A DNA stretch of 64,000 bases from Pinguiococcus pyrenoidosus (taxonomy: Eukaryota; Sar; Pinguiophyceae; Pinguiochrysidales; Pinguiochrysidaceae), in NCBI GenBank assembly GCA_019677205.1, contig JAAMXY010000262.1:124001-188000 (forward strand), written 5' to 3'. The position numbers were made by a program, and so were the translations under genes. The notes beneath the pieces were generated by a model. It saw only the letters and a program-made list of their open reading frames with translations, was not told the origin of the DNA and made no database searches. Of this stretch, positions 12,031 through 25,000 are shown in pieces (within the stretch, counting starts at the first letter, position 1; each line of letters opens with the position of its first letter).

Positions 12031-15000
12031 TCAGCCGTATGCCGTAACAACTTCTTCACCAGAGCCGCGGATCATCATGACTGCGCCGAGACCATCGGTG
12101 AGGGTCTCCAGGAAGCCAAACACATCCTCGGTGGGATCCGAGCGGCGCACGGGCAGGTTCGTCACTATCAACTTCGCATCCGAGCTGAACTCCTTCATCT
12201 GGACGTTCATGAAGGCCGCCATGTGTGCTCGCTTGGAATCCATCTTCCACTTCTGCATTCCGCTCTTCTTCAGGCTCTCAAAGCGATCGTTCTCGGAATC
12301 CAGCTTCGCACCCTCAATGATGGACGCGTTCCGGACGGTCTGCGGCATCTCGATCTTCTTCTCCTCTTCGACTCCGTCTCCTTCCTCGTCGGGATTCTTG
12401 AAGAGATCCGACAGCTGCGTCGTGGGCTCCGCGCGCTGCGGACCGCGGACAGCGACGGTCATCGTGTTTGGCAGCCTCAGGTGATCCAGCAGCCGCGACT
12501 TTGCCGCCACGCGCGCGTTGGAATCGGCCACAAGGGTCTTGCCGTAGACGTACCCCGCGTTCACGTCTCCGATGGTGATCGGGATGACCTCGGCGTCGAT
12601 GCGAACCTTGTCGAGGAAGGCCTTGGTGCGCCCGAAGACTTCGTCCGCCGACACGTCCTCCTCCGTCACCACGGTGAAGAGACGAAGCCGGCACTTCTTC
12701 CACACCGAGTGCAGGCTCAGCAGGTATGGCAGCAGCATGAGGACCCCGCCATCGTACACAACCCACCAGATGTCGATGGTGCCGTGCTCAAACGGTTGGT
12801 CATTGTCCGGGAGCTGCTCGGCGCCCTTCACCACGATGGTCGTCTTCTTGCAGGCAATGGAGCTGCGAAGCATGCTGACGAAGGTCTCCCGCTGCGGCGG
12901 GAGCTCCATCTCGCTCCTGGCCGGGTAGGTGAACATCAAGCAGTTCGGCTGCAGAATGCCGACACCCGCAGCTTGGACCGCCGTGAAGACGCCTTCCGCT
13001 GGGTTCTTGGTCATGATCACACGGGCGAAACCTTTCACGGAGGCTTCGCGGAGATAGGCGCGAAGGACCTGCGTGGCAGCCCTCGCCTTGTCGATTCCCG
13101 TCCTCACGTCTCCGGCCAGGAACGCGTTCACCAGGATCAGGCCACGCCCTTTCTTCAGCTGGCCGGCAAACCTGATGATCTCGGGCCGGCTCGGGTGCCC
13201 GTACTCGTTGACGTCCGCCACGAGCATGATCTGCGGCCGCCAGTTCTTCGCGTGCATCTCCGATCGGCTGTCCAAGGCGAGCATCTGGTCCCGCACGATG
13301 CTGAGGCGGAAGCCGCGCGCGGCGTCTCCCCAGTTCCTCTTGGCGTCCTGGGTGCGGATGTACAGTAGCAGCATCGCCCCGACCGCCATCACGATGATGG
13401 CCACCCACCAGCTGATGATCAGCATGAGGACGACACACCAGATGGTGCCCGCGAGCGCGGTGCCCCAGTGGTAGTAGCGGAAGGTGGGGCGCCACCCCGG
13501 CGCTTTCAGGATCGAGAGCACGAAGCAGCTGAAGTTCACGGCGGCGTACATGATGAGGAAGAGCATGGTGATGAACGGCGTGATGAAGTCCAGGTTCCCC
13601 GCAAGGCACGGCAGCGACGCGATCACGTACGTGAGGATCACAGCCCGCTTCACCGTGGTCTCCAGCGGCTCATCCGGCCGCTGCGCAAAGTACTGAAGAA
13701 AGGGTACGAATCCGTCGTTCGCGATCGCGACGAGAAGCCGCGGCGCGCCCGTCAAGCTCTGCAACCCCGCGCCGACGGTACTCAGCACAATGCCAACCTG
13801 GACAGCGTACTTCGCCGGCCAGGCCACGGCAGCCACAATCAGCTTGTCGTCCTTGAGCGCGTCGTTCGAGATCGAGAGCCCAAACATCCACACCGTGAGG
13901 ATGTAGACGACGTACGTGGTGACGATGGCGGCCAGGGTTCCCTTTGGGATCGACACGCCGGGGTTCCGCAGCACGCCGGATCGGTTGCTGCCTGCCATGA
14001 TTCCGGTGACGGAGGGGTAGAAGAGCGCCAGCAGAGAGAAGAAGTCTGGCGTCAAGCCCGTATCCGGATCCTCCTCGAAGTCTGGCCCGATGTTGTCCGC
14101 GAAGGACCGGTCGCTGTCGCTCAGCTCCCCGTCGTCCTCGTTCGCTGCAAACAGGATCACGCCGATCATCAGGAAGACGATCGACAGCAGCACAACGGCC
14201 AGGAAAGCGAAGGCAGATTTATTCACGATGCCGACGCCTCCGTACACAACTGCGCTCATCGCCACGGCGAGCCCCAGCGCGAAGATCTGCGTCTCAAAAG
14301 TGAAGCTCTCGCCGTACTCGTCGTCCTTCTCATCCTTGAGGAAGCTGAGCTGGATCGCCTCGACGCCTCCGAGGATGTACAAGGTGGCCGCAATGCTGGT
14401 GCCGAGGTAGAAGAGCAGGCCGATGGCTCCGCCGGCCTCTACGCCCAGGTTCCGCGACACGATGTAGTAGGGGCCGCCCTCCCGGATCTTGCCGTTCGTG
14501 GCGACGGCACTCAGCGACAGCGCGGTGAGGAAGGTGCTGATGGTACACAGCGTCACGATGAGAGACGTGAGGATCGTGCCGGCCTGCGCCGTGATGAACG
14601 GCAGTCGCAGAAACAGAATCACACCCAGAATGTTCTGCAAGCACGGCAGATAAACGCCCTTCAGCGTGTCCAACTTATCATCCGGGGGCTTCTCCTTGGG
14701 CAACAAGACACGGGTTAGCTTGCCGAGGTATGCTACACCGCCACAGGCCCTTCCACATCCCCCTGTGCTGCACGTTCACCACCCAAACCGTGGAGCGTCG
14801 CCAAACAACCGTTTCGCGCCGGCGATCAAGCGAAGCACAGCTGTCCACTGCGGCAGCTCCAAAGTCTCTTGGGAGCTGCCATTCGACTCGACCACATTTG
14901 ATACCTCATCTGCGCCGTCCTGGTCCGCTAAGGAGGCTTTGGAACGCTTCCAGGAGTCGTTGCGGATGACTTCGAGGATCTGGTGGTCCTCCTCCACGTC

Positions 15001-15078
15001 ACTATAGAGCTGCGGATCCAAGTGCTCCGGCGCATAGTGAGTGGGCTTCTCCTCCGGCGTGGGCTTCAGGGTCGTCAT
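12031..15078 (-). CDS. Cation-chloride cotransporter, KCC type (SLC12)
   Basis: This is an electroneutral K-Cl symporter of the SLC12/APC superfamily that sets chloride and cell volume. The start is the ATG at 15078 in a first exon of acidic cytosolic sequence. A small intron lies between about 14850 and 14700, with the exact junction unresolved. The main exon then runs open to 12031. TM1 shows VYLPCLQNILGVILFLRLPF, and later segments include SVTGIMAGSNRSGVLRNP (the conserved TM6 region) and TGAPRLLVAIANDG. The C-terminal domain ends VFGFLETLTDGLGAVMMIRG, the hallmark end of KCCs (FLEVLTEGL..RGGG..) and unlike NKCCs. Length is about 970 residues, near the family norm. Family is certain; KCC rather than NKCC rests on the C-terminus. 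Confidence 0.9.
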
Positions 15079-15545
15079 GGTCGGCGCACGCGCGGCGCAA
15101 CGTGAGTGGCTGGGAGTAGCGCCGCTGGAGGCGCATTCAAGCCGAAGTGCGGAACCTTCCAGAGTTTAAAACTACACGAGACTCCCGTAGCCACCGGCGA
15201 TTGGTCCGCACTGCCATCCCAATCTCCAATTGCATCTGAAAGCTCATTGTTCAGCTCGCCAGGCTTGAATGCACAAGATTCGTTGTGCAGCATCTTGCAG
15301 TGAATCATAATCCAGAAGCGGCTTTCTCGTTTTGAAAGGGACGGGATTCGCCTCGGGAAGTCTGGAAAAAAAAGGCGAGAGATCGCGATTTGAAGTGCAC
15401 TTGCGCGCCATTTTTCTCCCAGCGCCGCATTTGAAGTATTTGAATGGTCCAACGCGCCTTCGCCGCCTCTCCTAAAGCGCTTGCGAACCTGGGTGCGGCG
15501 AGGAGGCGCTGAGCGGCGCTGTGGAGTGCGGCGCAGCGGTGCGCC
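15079..15545. promoter_or_regulatory. Divergent intergenic promoter region (KCC and PDI-Erv)
   Basis: A 467-bp gap separates two outward-facing start codons. Two CCAAT-like elements are present (GATTGGTCC near 15200 and CCAATTGC near 15227). They are consensus matches only. Confidence 0.45.
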
Positions 15546-17276
15546 ATGGGGCGCTCCCGACTAGCTGCGCTGGACTTTTACAAGAAGCTGCCGTCGGACC
15601 TGTCCGAGGCCACTCGACATGGCAGCAGCCTCAGCGTGGCCATGATGCTGTTTTTGGCGGTGTTTCTGGCGGTGGAGGTGTGGGATTTCAGCCGCACGCC
15701 CATCGAGTCCACGGTGGGCATCGACCCGGGAGACGCCGTGGAGGACCGCCTGCGCATCAATTTCAACGTCACGATGCTGGACATGTCCTGTGAGTACGCG
15801 ACGGTGGACGTGACAGACGTCCTGGGCACGCGGCGGGCGAACATCACGCGACACCTGGAGAAGTGGCACTTGGACGACAACGGCGTGCGCATCGCCTACG
15901 CGGGGGCCAACCGCGAGCAGCGAGACATCCTGCACGAGGACACGCTGCCCCCGCTGGACGTGCTGCAGCGGAATGGCGTCCACGCGAGGGAGGTGCGTCG
16001 GACGGAAGCGGCGCTTCTTAAGCAGACGGCGCGGCTCACCCTTGCTTCACGTGTACCGCAGCTGTCCAACCCGGAGTTCGTGAGGTACATCAAGAGGGCG
16101 GATCGCCTGACGTTCGTGAACTTCTTTGCGCCATGGTGTCCGCACTGCCAGCGGCTCGCGCCGATCTGGGAGGTTGGAGTTGTGCCTCCTGACGACCAGA
16201 GAATCGCTTCTGCTAAGCGTGCTCCTTTCGTGCTTTCCGCCGCAGACGTTTGCGGAGAAGGTGGATGAGGAGGAGCGCGATCTTGCCCAGTACGTCCGAG
16301 TCGTGACCGTCGATTGCGAAAAGAACAAACGGCTTTGCAGAGAGGAGAAAGTGCGGGCGTATCCCACGCTGAGGTGCGCGAGCTGCTTCGTTTCAGCAAT
16401 CAAATACGAGCGAAGCTTCTGCTGATCCCATCTTTGGATTCTGCGGCGCGCGAGGCAGATTCTATCAGGATGGCAAGGAGGTGAAGCCGGGATACGCCGG
16501 CGACCGCACTCTGGCCAGCCTCGTGAGCTTCACGAAAGAGCATGTGCAGATGATCCGTGAGAGAAGCAGCAACCCCCAGAGGGCCTCCGCGATGGTAAGC
16601 ACCGGACGTCAGCGAACGGACCTGCCAACAAGCAAATGCTTGCCTCGGCTGACAGACCATGCCGGTGCGCTCGCCTGCGCAACAGGAGGCCACAAGGATC
16701 GCTCAGTATCACGTGGAGCACCCGCAGTGCTTGCTGATCGGATTCGTCGAGATAAAGCGCGTTCCCGGCAGCCTCCAGATTGCCGCGCAGTCCAAGCACC
16801 ACAACTTCGACGCCGGAAACACCAACGCCAGCCACGTCATCAACCATCTGAGCTTTGGCGTCACGTCGCGGAAACGAGATCGCCGCCTGGCAAGATTCCC
16901 AGAGCATCTACGGGAGCTCTCTCCCGCGGACGGCACTACGTGGATATCCCACTGGGCGCACTCGGCCATGCATCACTTCTTCCAAGTCGTCCATACGCGC
17001 TACGAGCTGCTGAGCTGGTTCCGACACAAGATCTTTTACGCGTATCAGATGACGCACGCAAGTGCGAACATGCACTACGACGCGTCGGAGGCACCGAGGG
17101 CGAGGTTTGACTACCGCATCAACCCCATCGGCGTGACGGTGAGAAAGGGAGGAAGGAAGTGGTACGAGTTTTTCACGTCACTGACGGCGCTCCTGGGAGG
17201 CACGGTGACACTCTTTGGATTGGCAAACATGGCGTTTGGTGCCCTTTTCAAAGGCGGCCTCCGAGTCGGAAGGTAG
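15546..17276 (+). CDS. PDI-Erv fusion (PDI-C / PDIL5-type) ER membrane thioredoxin protein
   Basis: This family fuses a thioredoxin domain into an Erv41/Erv46-type ER-Golgi cargo receptor. Five exons (15546-15992, 16062-16172, 16246-16373, 16459-16594, 16656-17276) give 480 residues, the usual size. The N-terminus LAALDFYKKLPSDL plus a TM helix (VAMMLFLAVFLAVEVWDF) is Erv-like. The thioredoxin domain reads FVNFFAPWCPHCQRLAPIWE, with CPHC as a redox-competent active site, and later VRAYPTLRFY. The lumenal Erv part has NTNASHVINHLSFG, and the C-terminal TM is FFTSLTALLGGTVTLFG. The intron at 15993-16061 is 69 nt and lacks stops, so it reads through in frame. I treat it as an intron because removing it restores the family spacing. 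Likely role: disulfide handling or cargo transport between ER and Golgi. Confidence 0.88.
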
Positions 17277-17374
17277 TGCCAGAAGAACACTGCAAGCTGT
17301 TCAGCGACTTGCGCCCGCGTCTCCCTTTCCGCTCTCCGTGTCGCCCTTTCCGCTCTCCGTGTCCTCACGTTGAT

Positions 17375-20226
17375 CTACTGCAACGATACCTCAAACACCT
17401 GCAATCCGACGCCAGCCACTGTGGCAAGAAATCGCGTCGCGGAATGCTTTCCGCTCCCCTCGGCGGCGTCGGCGGGAAATGCGACGACACTCAACGACGA
17501 AACATCCGCAACATCCAAAAAATGCCCGGCCTTCCAGGACAAGTCGCACCAGTCGCTCTCTGGCGCCGATGCCTCGTTCGTGGAGCTCTGCTCCCGCACA
17601 ACCAAGTCCCAGACGTAGAAGCGCTGATCGTAGCCAGCGGTGAAGCAAAGGAACGAGTTCGAGCCGCGGGGGTAGACCACGGCGCCCTTGAACGCAGATG
17701 TGCTCCGGGAAGCAAAAGCTCGAGACCGAACGGACACGACTTCCACCGGCCTTTCCTGCGCCTGCTGGCTGTCCAAGAGCATCTCTGACACGCTGATGCT
17801 TTGATCATCGCCGGCGGCAAGCAGCATCAGCTGCGCCCGATCCGTCGAGATCTGGCTTGTCACGGCATCAAGCGAGTTGACGCCCATGTCGTGCGCCTGG
17901 GCAAGCTTGTGCAAGGGAGCGAACGTCGCCGATCTATTCAGCGAATCGTAGCGCAACTGCAGGACGTGAATGTCACCTTTGGTGTTCCCAGCGCACACCA
18001 AGGTTCCACCAGAACAGCTCTGTAGCCTCAACGACAGGACTGGGGAGTCCTCCAAGTTGTGGAGACCGACACATTCGTGCTCGGAGTACGCTGAGGGCAT
18101 GTCCCCGGACTTGACGATTCGCAGATCGAAGGCTGTCAGATATCCCTGGGAATCCCCGGCTACGGCGACAAACGGGCCGTCTTGGTCGCCTTTGCAAGCC
18201 ATGACGTCGATGCTAAGAGCTCGGTGGTCCTGCGCTGTTTCGCGCAGGCTAAAGGCAGCCAAGCTCTCCTGCAAGCCGTGGAGGTTACCGTCGCCGCGTC
18301 CCGGAAGGACATGCCACGCGGATACATGCACCGAAAGCTGGCCCCTGACGGAACGCGTCTTTAGTGGAAGAGGGAGCAGGCTACGTCCTCTTCCATGCTG
18401 GAGACACAGTACCCTGCTGTTACGATGAGAACGTAGCTCTCGTCCGGGCTGAGGAGCATTCTTGATGCTCGAACAGCCGCAATGTGCGGCTCAAGATTCC
18501 CAATCGCAACCAACGAGCGAGCGCCTCCCTACAGAATGCGCGACTGTGAATCGGAGCTTTCGGCCTGCCTTGCGCACGAACACTCCGTACCTCCGTCTGA
18601 GTCTTGCTCAAGCAAGACATGGCGTTCTTTCCGGCCTCCGCAGGACAACTGTCGCTCCGCATGTGGAGAAGCTTCACATGGTGATCCTCCGATCCAGTTA
18701 ACAAACAGACGGTCTCGTCCGGCAGAAGCGTCTGCGACACGGTGGGCACCACTCGACCGTGAAACCCAAGCCCGTACGATTCTCTCCTCTTAACGAAGGA
18801 TTTACGGGAGGGAGACATCCGACTGAGCAGAGCGACATTCTCCGGTGCAACAGCCTGCGGCGCCGCGCAGCAGAATCGGACGCCATCTTCTTCGACGCGA
18901 AAGTCGTGCACGCGTTTGCATCCACCGGCTGGGAAAGCTGTGACCTGCCTCGCGGCTGCCACGTCCCAGACAACGAAGGAAGGTCCTTGAAAGCCTGCCA
19001 CGTGCAGATTCGCTCCACATTCCCCCACGCTGTAGCAGTCGGAAGCTGCGACACTCAGCAGGCACGGAGTATTGCATCCCACAAAGGGATAAGACAAGAC
19101 GGCAACCAGCTCCATCGTGTGGGCAGGCCGGCCCGTGGCATCTTTCGCGTTTCTGAAGGCGAATTCACGCAGATATCCGTCATGCCCAAGCGTCACGACT
19201 CGGCCGCTCTTCAAAACCTTGATACAGCTGATCGGAAGATGACCGTGTGCCGCAGCAGAAGCAATCGGATGCAAAATCCCTTGGCGAGGCTGAGCTTCCC
19301 CCATGTCGTCCTCGCGGGCAAAGGCGTATAGCTTTCCTCTGGAGCTGCCGAAGAACAAGAAGCGGTCGTCGCTCATCCCCGCCGACGACCCAACGCCGAT
19401 TTGCCCACTGCAGACCAGGTGTGCTCGAGGGGAGTCGATCTCAAACGTCTGTCGTGGCAATATGGTTGCGGCGTTGCTGCTGGTCAGATCCAATCTGAGC
19501 AGCACAGCCTGCCGCCGCAGCGTCGTAACAATAACCTCGTAGCTCCTCCTTGCCTCGTCGCCCTCACAAGGAGGCGTTGCTTCAGGAGCACTGTACATTC
19601 TATGAAACCAAACCCGCATGACGCGCGTATGACCGGAGTCGTGCACAAGCACCAACTCAGGCGTTTCTCCCAGCACGGTGAAGGCAACCTCTCCGTCGAC
19701 AGCTGCAGCGGCAATCACCGCTCCGTCATCAGCGAGGGCCATCGCACAGCCCCTCGCCTTAGTAGACTCTGCCGACGGAAGAGCGCTCCATTCCTCCGCT
19801 TCAAAATCGTATTGGAACAGCCCCCCCGCTCCGCAGAGGACATACGCAAGTGATCCATCTCTGGACAAGCGAACAGCTGACAGGGACATTTGACGTCTGT
19901 TGGGGGCAGAACACGACCACCGTTGAGCGCTCAACACCCAAGTCTGAAGTGCATCTTGCGGCTAGATTCCCATCCGCACCTTCGCTTTTTCTTCTTTTTC
20001 TTCTTCTTTCTCTTCTTTATTTGTTGTGTCTCCAACGTTGTGGACGCAGGGATGCCAGCGCTCTCGGCGGCGGCATCGTCGTCGTTGATGGCGTTGACGG
20101 CATCTTCTTCTTGATCCGTCGGGCCCGGCTCTCCGTCGCCCATCAGCCTAGCAGTGTCGCTGGTGTCCATCTCCCTTTCGTTTGGCTCCTCCGCTTTGGC
20201 GGCGGCGGCGGCGGTTCTGGCGGCGG

Positions 20227-20257
<31 letters not shown>

Positions 20258-21644
20258 TGGGTGAGCTACGACGCTTGGTATGACAAGCTCAGCACCCAGG
20301 TGCAGCTGCTGCTCGCTTTCTTCGCCCGCGCGAGCATGTGAAATCGCAGTCTCGAGGCTCCACTGTTTCACGTCCCCTATCCTCGCGGTGAGAGCGGTCG
20401 AGCGTCTCAGGCAGCTTCGAACGCTGCGTACGCACCATCATTCCCGCCGCTGAAAAGGAAGCTCCCCGCTGACGCCAAGCGCCAGATGCTGATTCCCCGA
20501 TGTGCTACGAGCGCTGAGATGCACCTCCCAGCGCCGTCCCAGATCCGGACGCTGCGATCTTCCCCCGCTGTCGCAACCTGGGGCAGACAAGCTCACCACT
20601 TGCTTGTCGGCTAGCGGCGAGAGCAGTTGGCGGTCCTACCTCTCCAAACGCCTTCGACAGCCACACGACATCCCATACTCGTCCAGTGTGACCCCAGCCT
20701 ACCCACAGCGATGCATCCTTCTCGGTCGCGTCCGCATCTCCAGCCTGGCCCTCTGGCCGTTCCCACAGCCGTACCGTGCGATCATCAGACACGGTAGCAA
20801 TCCTCCGGCCGTCAGGAGACCTACGTAGCGCAGAAAAAAGACAGGTTCAGGATTCACCAAGGGCATGCGCCAGGCCGCATCTGATGGCCATCATCATCAT
20901 CATCATCATCATCTGCGTCGTACCACTTGGCTCGGCACACTACGCCGAGGTGGCCTTTCAATCGGGAAGGTTCCTGGAGCCTCGCCGACGAGTCGTCATT
21001 GACTCTCTCAACGGGAAAGCTCCAAACATGAAGCTCTTTGAAGGCTGTCCCGGCTGCGATCCACAGCAGTCTCCTCTCAGCATCCACCGCATCCACCAAG
21101 AACTCCATGGCGTACAACGTCGTCACCGTGGGAGCCCGAATTTCTCGAACTCTCTGCAACTTCTCCCCCGACAGGGACACGAAGAGCACTCGCTGCTGCG
21201 CCAGACCCACCGCAAGCACGTCCTCGCTCAGAAAAACTGCCGCATATATGAAATCGGACAGCTCGTCATGATCTCGGAACAACTCAAGACCCAATTGCAT
21301 CTCCGCCTGCTCCCGCGTGGGAAAATCTTCGTATAGTCGCAGCTGTCTCTTGCCAAAAACGGCCCATCTTCTTCCGGATTGACCCCAAAAGGCACTCCCA
21401 TGGACGCATCCTGCTTTTAGAACTTCACGATACAGCAACGAGCGGCCAGAAGCGTAGTCGACGACCTTGGTGGCGTTCGTGGGAGGCGTTAACGGCCGAA
21501 AACCTTGGAGACTTTGGGATGAAACGCGCGTACCTCCAGCGTACTTCCTCGAGCGATCCCCAGAAGCTGCGCGGATGCGGTGAACACATACGATACGGGG
21601 CAGACGGTGATTAGAGGCTGCACCGATGCGGTGCCACGCGCCAT
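17375..21644 (-). CDS. WDR6: WDR6 / Trm734-type multi-WD40 protein
   Basis: WDR6 (yeast Trm734/Rtt10) partners the FTSJ1/Trm7 methyltransferase for 2'-O-methylation at tRNA position 34. The start is taken at ATG 21644 (MARGTASVQPL), giving an exon to 21504. Later segments fit WDR6 order: TAFKELHVWSFPV..GHLGVV, ATVSDDRTVRLWE, GHTGRVWDVVWL, VATAGEDRSVRIWDG, GGNDGDVKQWSLETA, GFQGPSFVVWDV, TGSEDHHVKLL and AVAGDSQGYLTAFDL. At least eight small introns are needed. Several are clear, for example GTGCGTACG..GAGGATAG (59 nt) and GTACTGTG..CGTCAG (67 nt); two appear to be only 38 and 41 nt. Low-complexity inserts interrupt the propeller: poly-Asp near 20891-20912 and 20228-20260, and a Lys-rich run near 19985-20015. 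Total is about 1,250-1,300 residues. One junction near 20820-20860 is ambiguous. Confidence 0.8.
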
Positions 21645-22070
21645 TTTTGGCGGGAAATGGGTTGCGCTTTGGTTTTTGCGCCGCTCTCGGCAAGGTTTCA
21701 GCGGCGGAAATGGCATGCGGGCGCATAAGTCCGACGACGGTTTGAATGTGGACGGAAGAAGTTTATTGTCTAGATGCCATGAAGTGATCCTTCAAAATAT
21801 AGTAGTCAGCTGATCTACGGACCGTTGAAAGAATAGAAGACTTTGGCTATGGTGAAATAAGCTCAAAATGATGTGTTCTTTTCAAACATCCACGAAACTC
21901 TCGTTTGCCGCGCTTTTTTGGTCTTCTTGACATCGAAGGCTTCTTCCAACCTTATCAGTCATTCCTTGGCGCCCATGTGCGATTCGATGCCTTCTCATAA
22001 CTTGCTGGCCTAACGTTCAGAGGCTACGAGGTGACAGGGCCTTCCGTCTGCTCTCCAGCGCGCCGCCAGA
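21645..22070. promoter_or_regulatory. Divergent intergenic promoter region (WDR6 and Uso1)
   Basis: This 426-bp gap lies between outward-facing starts and is locally AT-richer (21780-21960) than the flanking coding DNA. No specific element is recognised. Confidence 0.4.
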
Positions 22071-25000
22071 ATGACGTCTTTCTTCGCGGGAGAGTCGACG
22101 GAGGCTTCTGGCGCCGACGATGCGCCGCTCTCCCCCAAGTTGCTCCTCGATCGCCTTCTCTATGCGCATGACATGGACGAGAAGCGCGATGCGCTGGAAG
22201 ATCTGCTCGTGGCGGCGGCAGATTCGCCATTGGAGGTGGGGGAGCTGTGCTTGGGCTCGTTTATGGATCTCCTGCAGACGGACCTGCAGGACGACGACAT
22301 GCGCCAGATGCTGCTGGAGGGCCTCCTGGCCCTCACATCGCCGCGGAAGAGCGACCAAGCCGGTGCGGATCCGGGCAGAGCGAAGAATGCGAGCCGGATC
22401 CTTGGTAGCCCGGAGTACGTCTCCGGCATCATGGGCTTCCTGAACAGTTCCGACATGCTGTCTGCCACGCAAGCCGTGGAATTGCTGCGGGTGCTGCACC
22501 GACACGATGCGGGCAGCTTTGAGGAGGTGCTGCTGCAGAGCCCGCAGGGCATGCAGCTGATCATGGAGGGGCTCGGCGGCACCGGAGCAGACAGCTCGGA
22601 GGTGGTCCGAAACGAGCTGCTCCAGCTGCTGCAGCAGATCACGCAGCAGAACAAGAACATCCAGCAGTTCGTGACGTACAACGATGGCTTCCCGATGCTC
22701 CTCGCCATTGCCACGGAGCCGGAAGTCGAGGCGGCGGTGACAGCGGACTGCGGATCGATCCTCTCGAATCTGCTGGGCAGCTCGGACTTGGCGAAGACGC
22801 TGTTCTGCGAAGACCCCGGGAACGTGCTGCGCTTGCAGGAGATGCTCCAGGACTATGCCAGGTACCTCCTGACGCAGGAGGGCACGGACGAGACGGCATA
22901 CGAGGCCGCTCAGCTCGAAAGGCGTCGTGGAAGCGCGCAGATGGCCTTGAGCATTCTGCAAGCGCTCTTGTCACCAGCCGACGAGAACGACGCCGGTGCT
23001 CTTGAGCAGGCGCAGAACTTTCTATGGGCGAGAGCAGAAAGACCGGAGCCGTCCGCGTTGATTCACAGCGCCTTGCTCCTCGCTCTCGCGGGGCCACAGG
23101 AAGGGCATCTCGACGTCGTTGTCAGCTGTCTGGGCTTCCTCGAGAAGCTCATCTGCAAGAATGGAAGGATCCAGGGCGAACTCTCCGTCCTCGAGTGCCA
23201 GTTTCTGCTGCAAGGCTCTGGGCTTCCGAAGGACACGGACTGGGGCTTCGCGGCGGGAATATCCGTCTTGCTGGACGAACAGCTCCAAACTCACGATCCG
23301 GTCCTGGTTGGCGTGCTTCGACTGGCCATTCCCGTACCGGGCCGGGACGATCACGTCCCGCTGCTGGATGCTGCGTCCAAAGTCTTTACTGCGGTCTTTG
23401 AAGGGTCGGAACAAGTGGCGCTGCAGATGATGAACCACACGGCAACCCCGCCACCCTTCGACCCCGACATGTACGCGGCGGCTCCGGACCCGGAGCAGGA
23501 CGAGGAAGACGCTTTCCAGCCCTCGCGAGCGCCCTTTATCATCGGCCGTGAGGTCATCGATTTCATGGTAGCCTCCTTGGATCGCCACCTGGAGGCGCGG
23601 AATGCCCTCACCACTGGCGACGCACGTGCGGTTGCGTTGGACGCAGATGCGTGCGTCGCTGCGCGCAATGCCATTCGCGGCTTGCAGCTCCTTCAGATCC
23701 TTTTCCGAGGCAATGGCGAAGGCGCAGCGATGCTCGGTCTAAGAATACGAGTATCGTGCCGCGGCGGTGATATGACTCTCCTGGCGTATCTCGTCAAGAG
23801 CTTCGGAGATCTCTTCCCAGGCGCGCAGGATGCGTCCGCGGCGACGGCGGCCCAGTACGAAGGGCCCAGCGCGGGAGCCACCGCACTGCTTGCGCTGCTC
23901 CCAACGTGCCTTTTGTGGACGGTGCTGCAGTGGGCGAGCCAGTCCTCTGCGGTCGTCGGCCAGCTCGTTCGCGATGACCAGTTCGATTCCATCATTCAAG
24001 CGCTCGGTGCGGGAGAGGCTTTTCGGAATATCGCGGTCAGGGTCTCTCTAGACGCGCAGGCTGCGGAGATGCAGCTGCATGCCGTCTGCGCCCTTCTTCT
24101 AGGAACCTGCCTTCGAGGGCTTCCGGTCGATGCCCCGGGCGCTGAAGGCATTGCGTCCGCGGGAGATTTGGTAGCGGCGATGGAGAGGCATGACGCGGTC
24201 ATGGAGGCCTTCTTTCGGTCGATCCAAACGGCTGCGCGGAGCTTTTGCACGACGTCGAGCCACGAAAGACCTGGATGCCGGCAGTTCTGGGACCTGCGGC
24301 TTCTGGAGCCGCTGCCGTCGGGCACGGATTGGTTGCAGCCGGAAGAGCCTTCGCAAGCTTCGCAGGAGGTCTTGCTTGCGCGGTACTCGTGGGATGACTC
24401 GACGTCCTACAAGACCTTCTGTGGGGATGTCTCGGCGGCGCTTCGGGACCTGATGCCGAAGCTCGGCAGAGGAGGGGACCTCAGCTTCCCGGCAGCGGCG
24501 TCCGATGGAGACACGGCGGCGGTCCGCAAGCGCCTTCAGCAGCTCGAGAACCGCAACAACGAGCTGGAAGAGGAACTCTCCAGACAGGGGAAGCTCCTTG
24601 CGGACGAGAGGAGAGCTCGAGAGGACGAGTCGAGGCTGCGTGAGGAGGTCGAGAGCATCTTGCAGTCCGGGACGCAAGCGCGTGAGAGCCTGGAACTTCA
24701 AGTGCGGCAGCTCCGTGACGAGAATGAGATCCTGAGGGAGGCTTCCGGGACAGCGAATGGCGAAGCTGGGCAGGAGGGTCTGGATCTGGCGCAAAGACTA
24801 GCGGACGCGCAGGCGCAGATCTGGGCGGAAAGGGGCAAGAACCGAGTGCTCGAGGAGGAGTCGGAAGGGCTCAAGCAGGACCTTAGCTCGGCGCAGAGGC
24901 TCCTCGTCGACCTCCGATTCCGCGTGCCGTTTCCGCGCTCCTCGGCGAATCTCCGGCGCCTCGAGAGGGAGAAGAAGGCTTTCTTTGCGGACAACTCCAT

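Noticed and set aside
11743..14718. Long plus-strand open frames (541 and 416 codons) opposite the KCC gene
   Set aside because: These are antisense to unmistakable SLC12 coding sequence; they stay open because of high GC at third positions.
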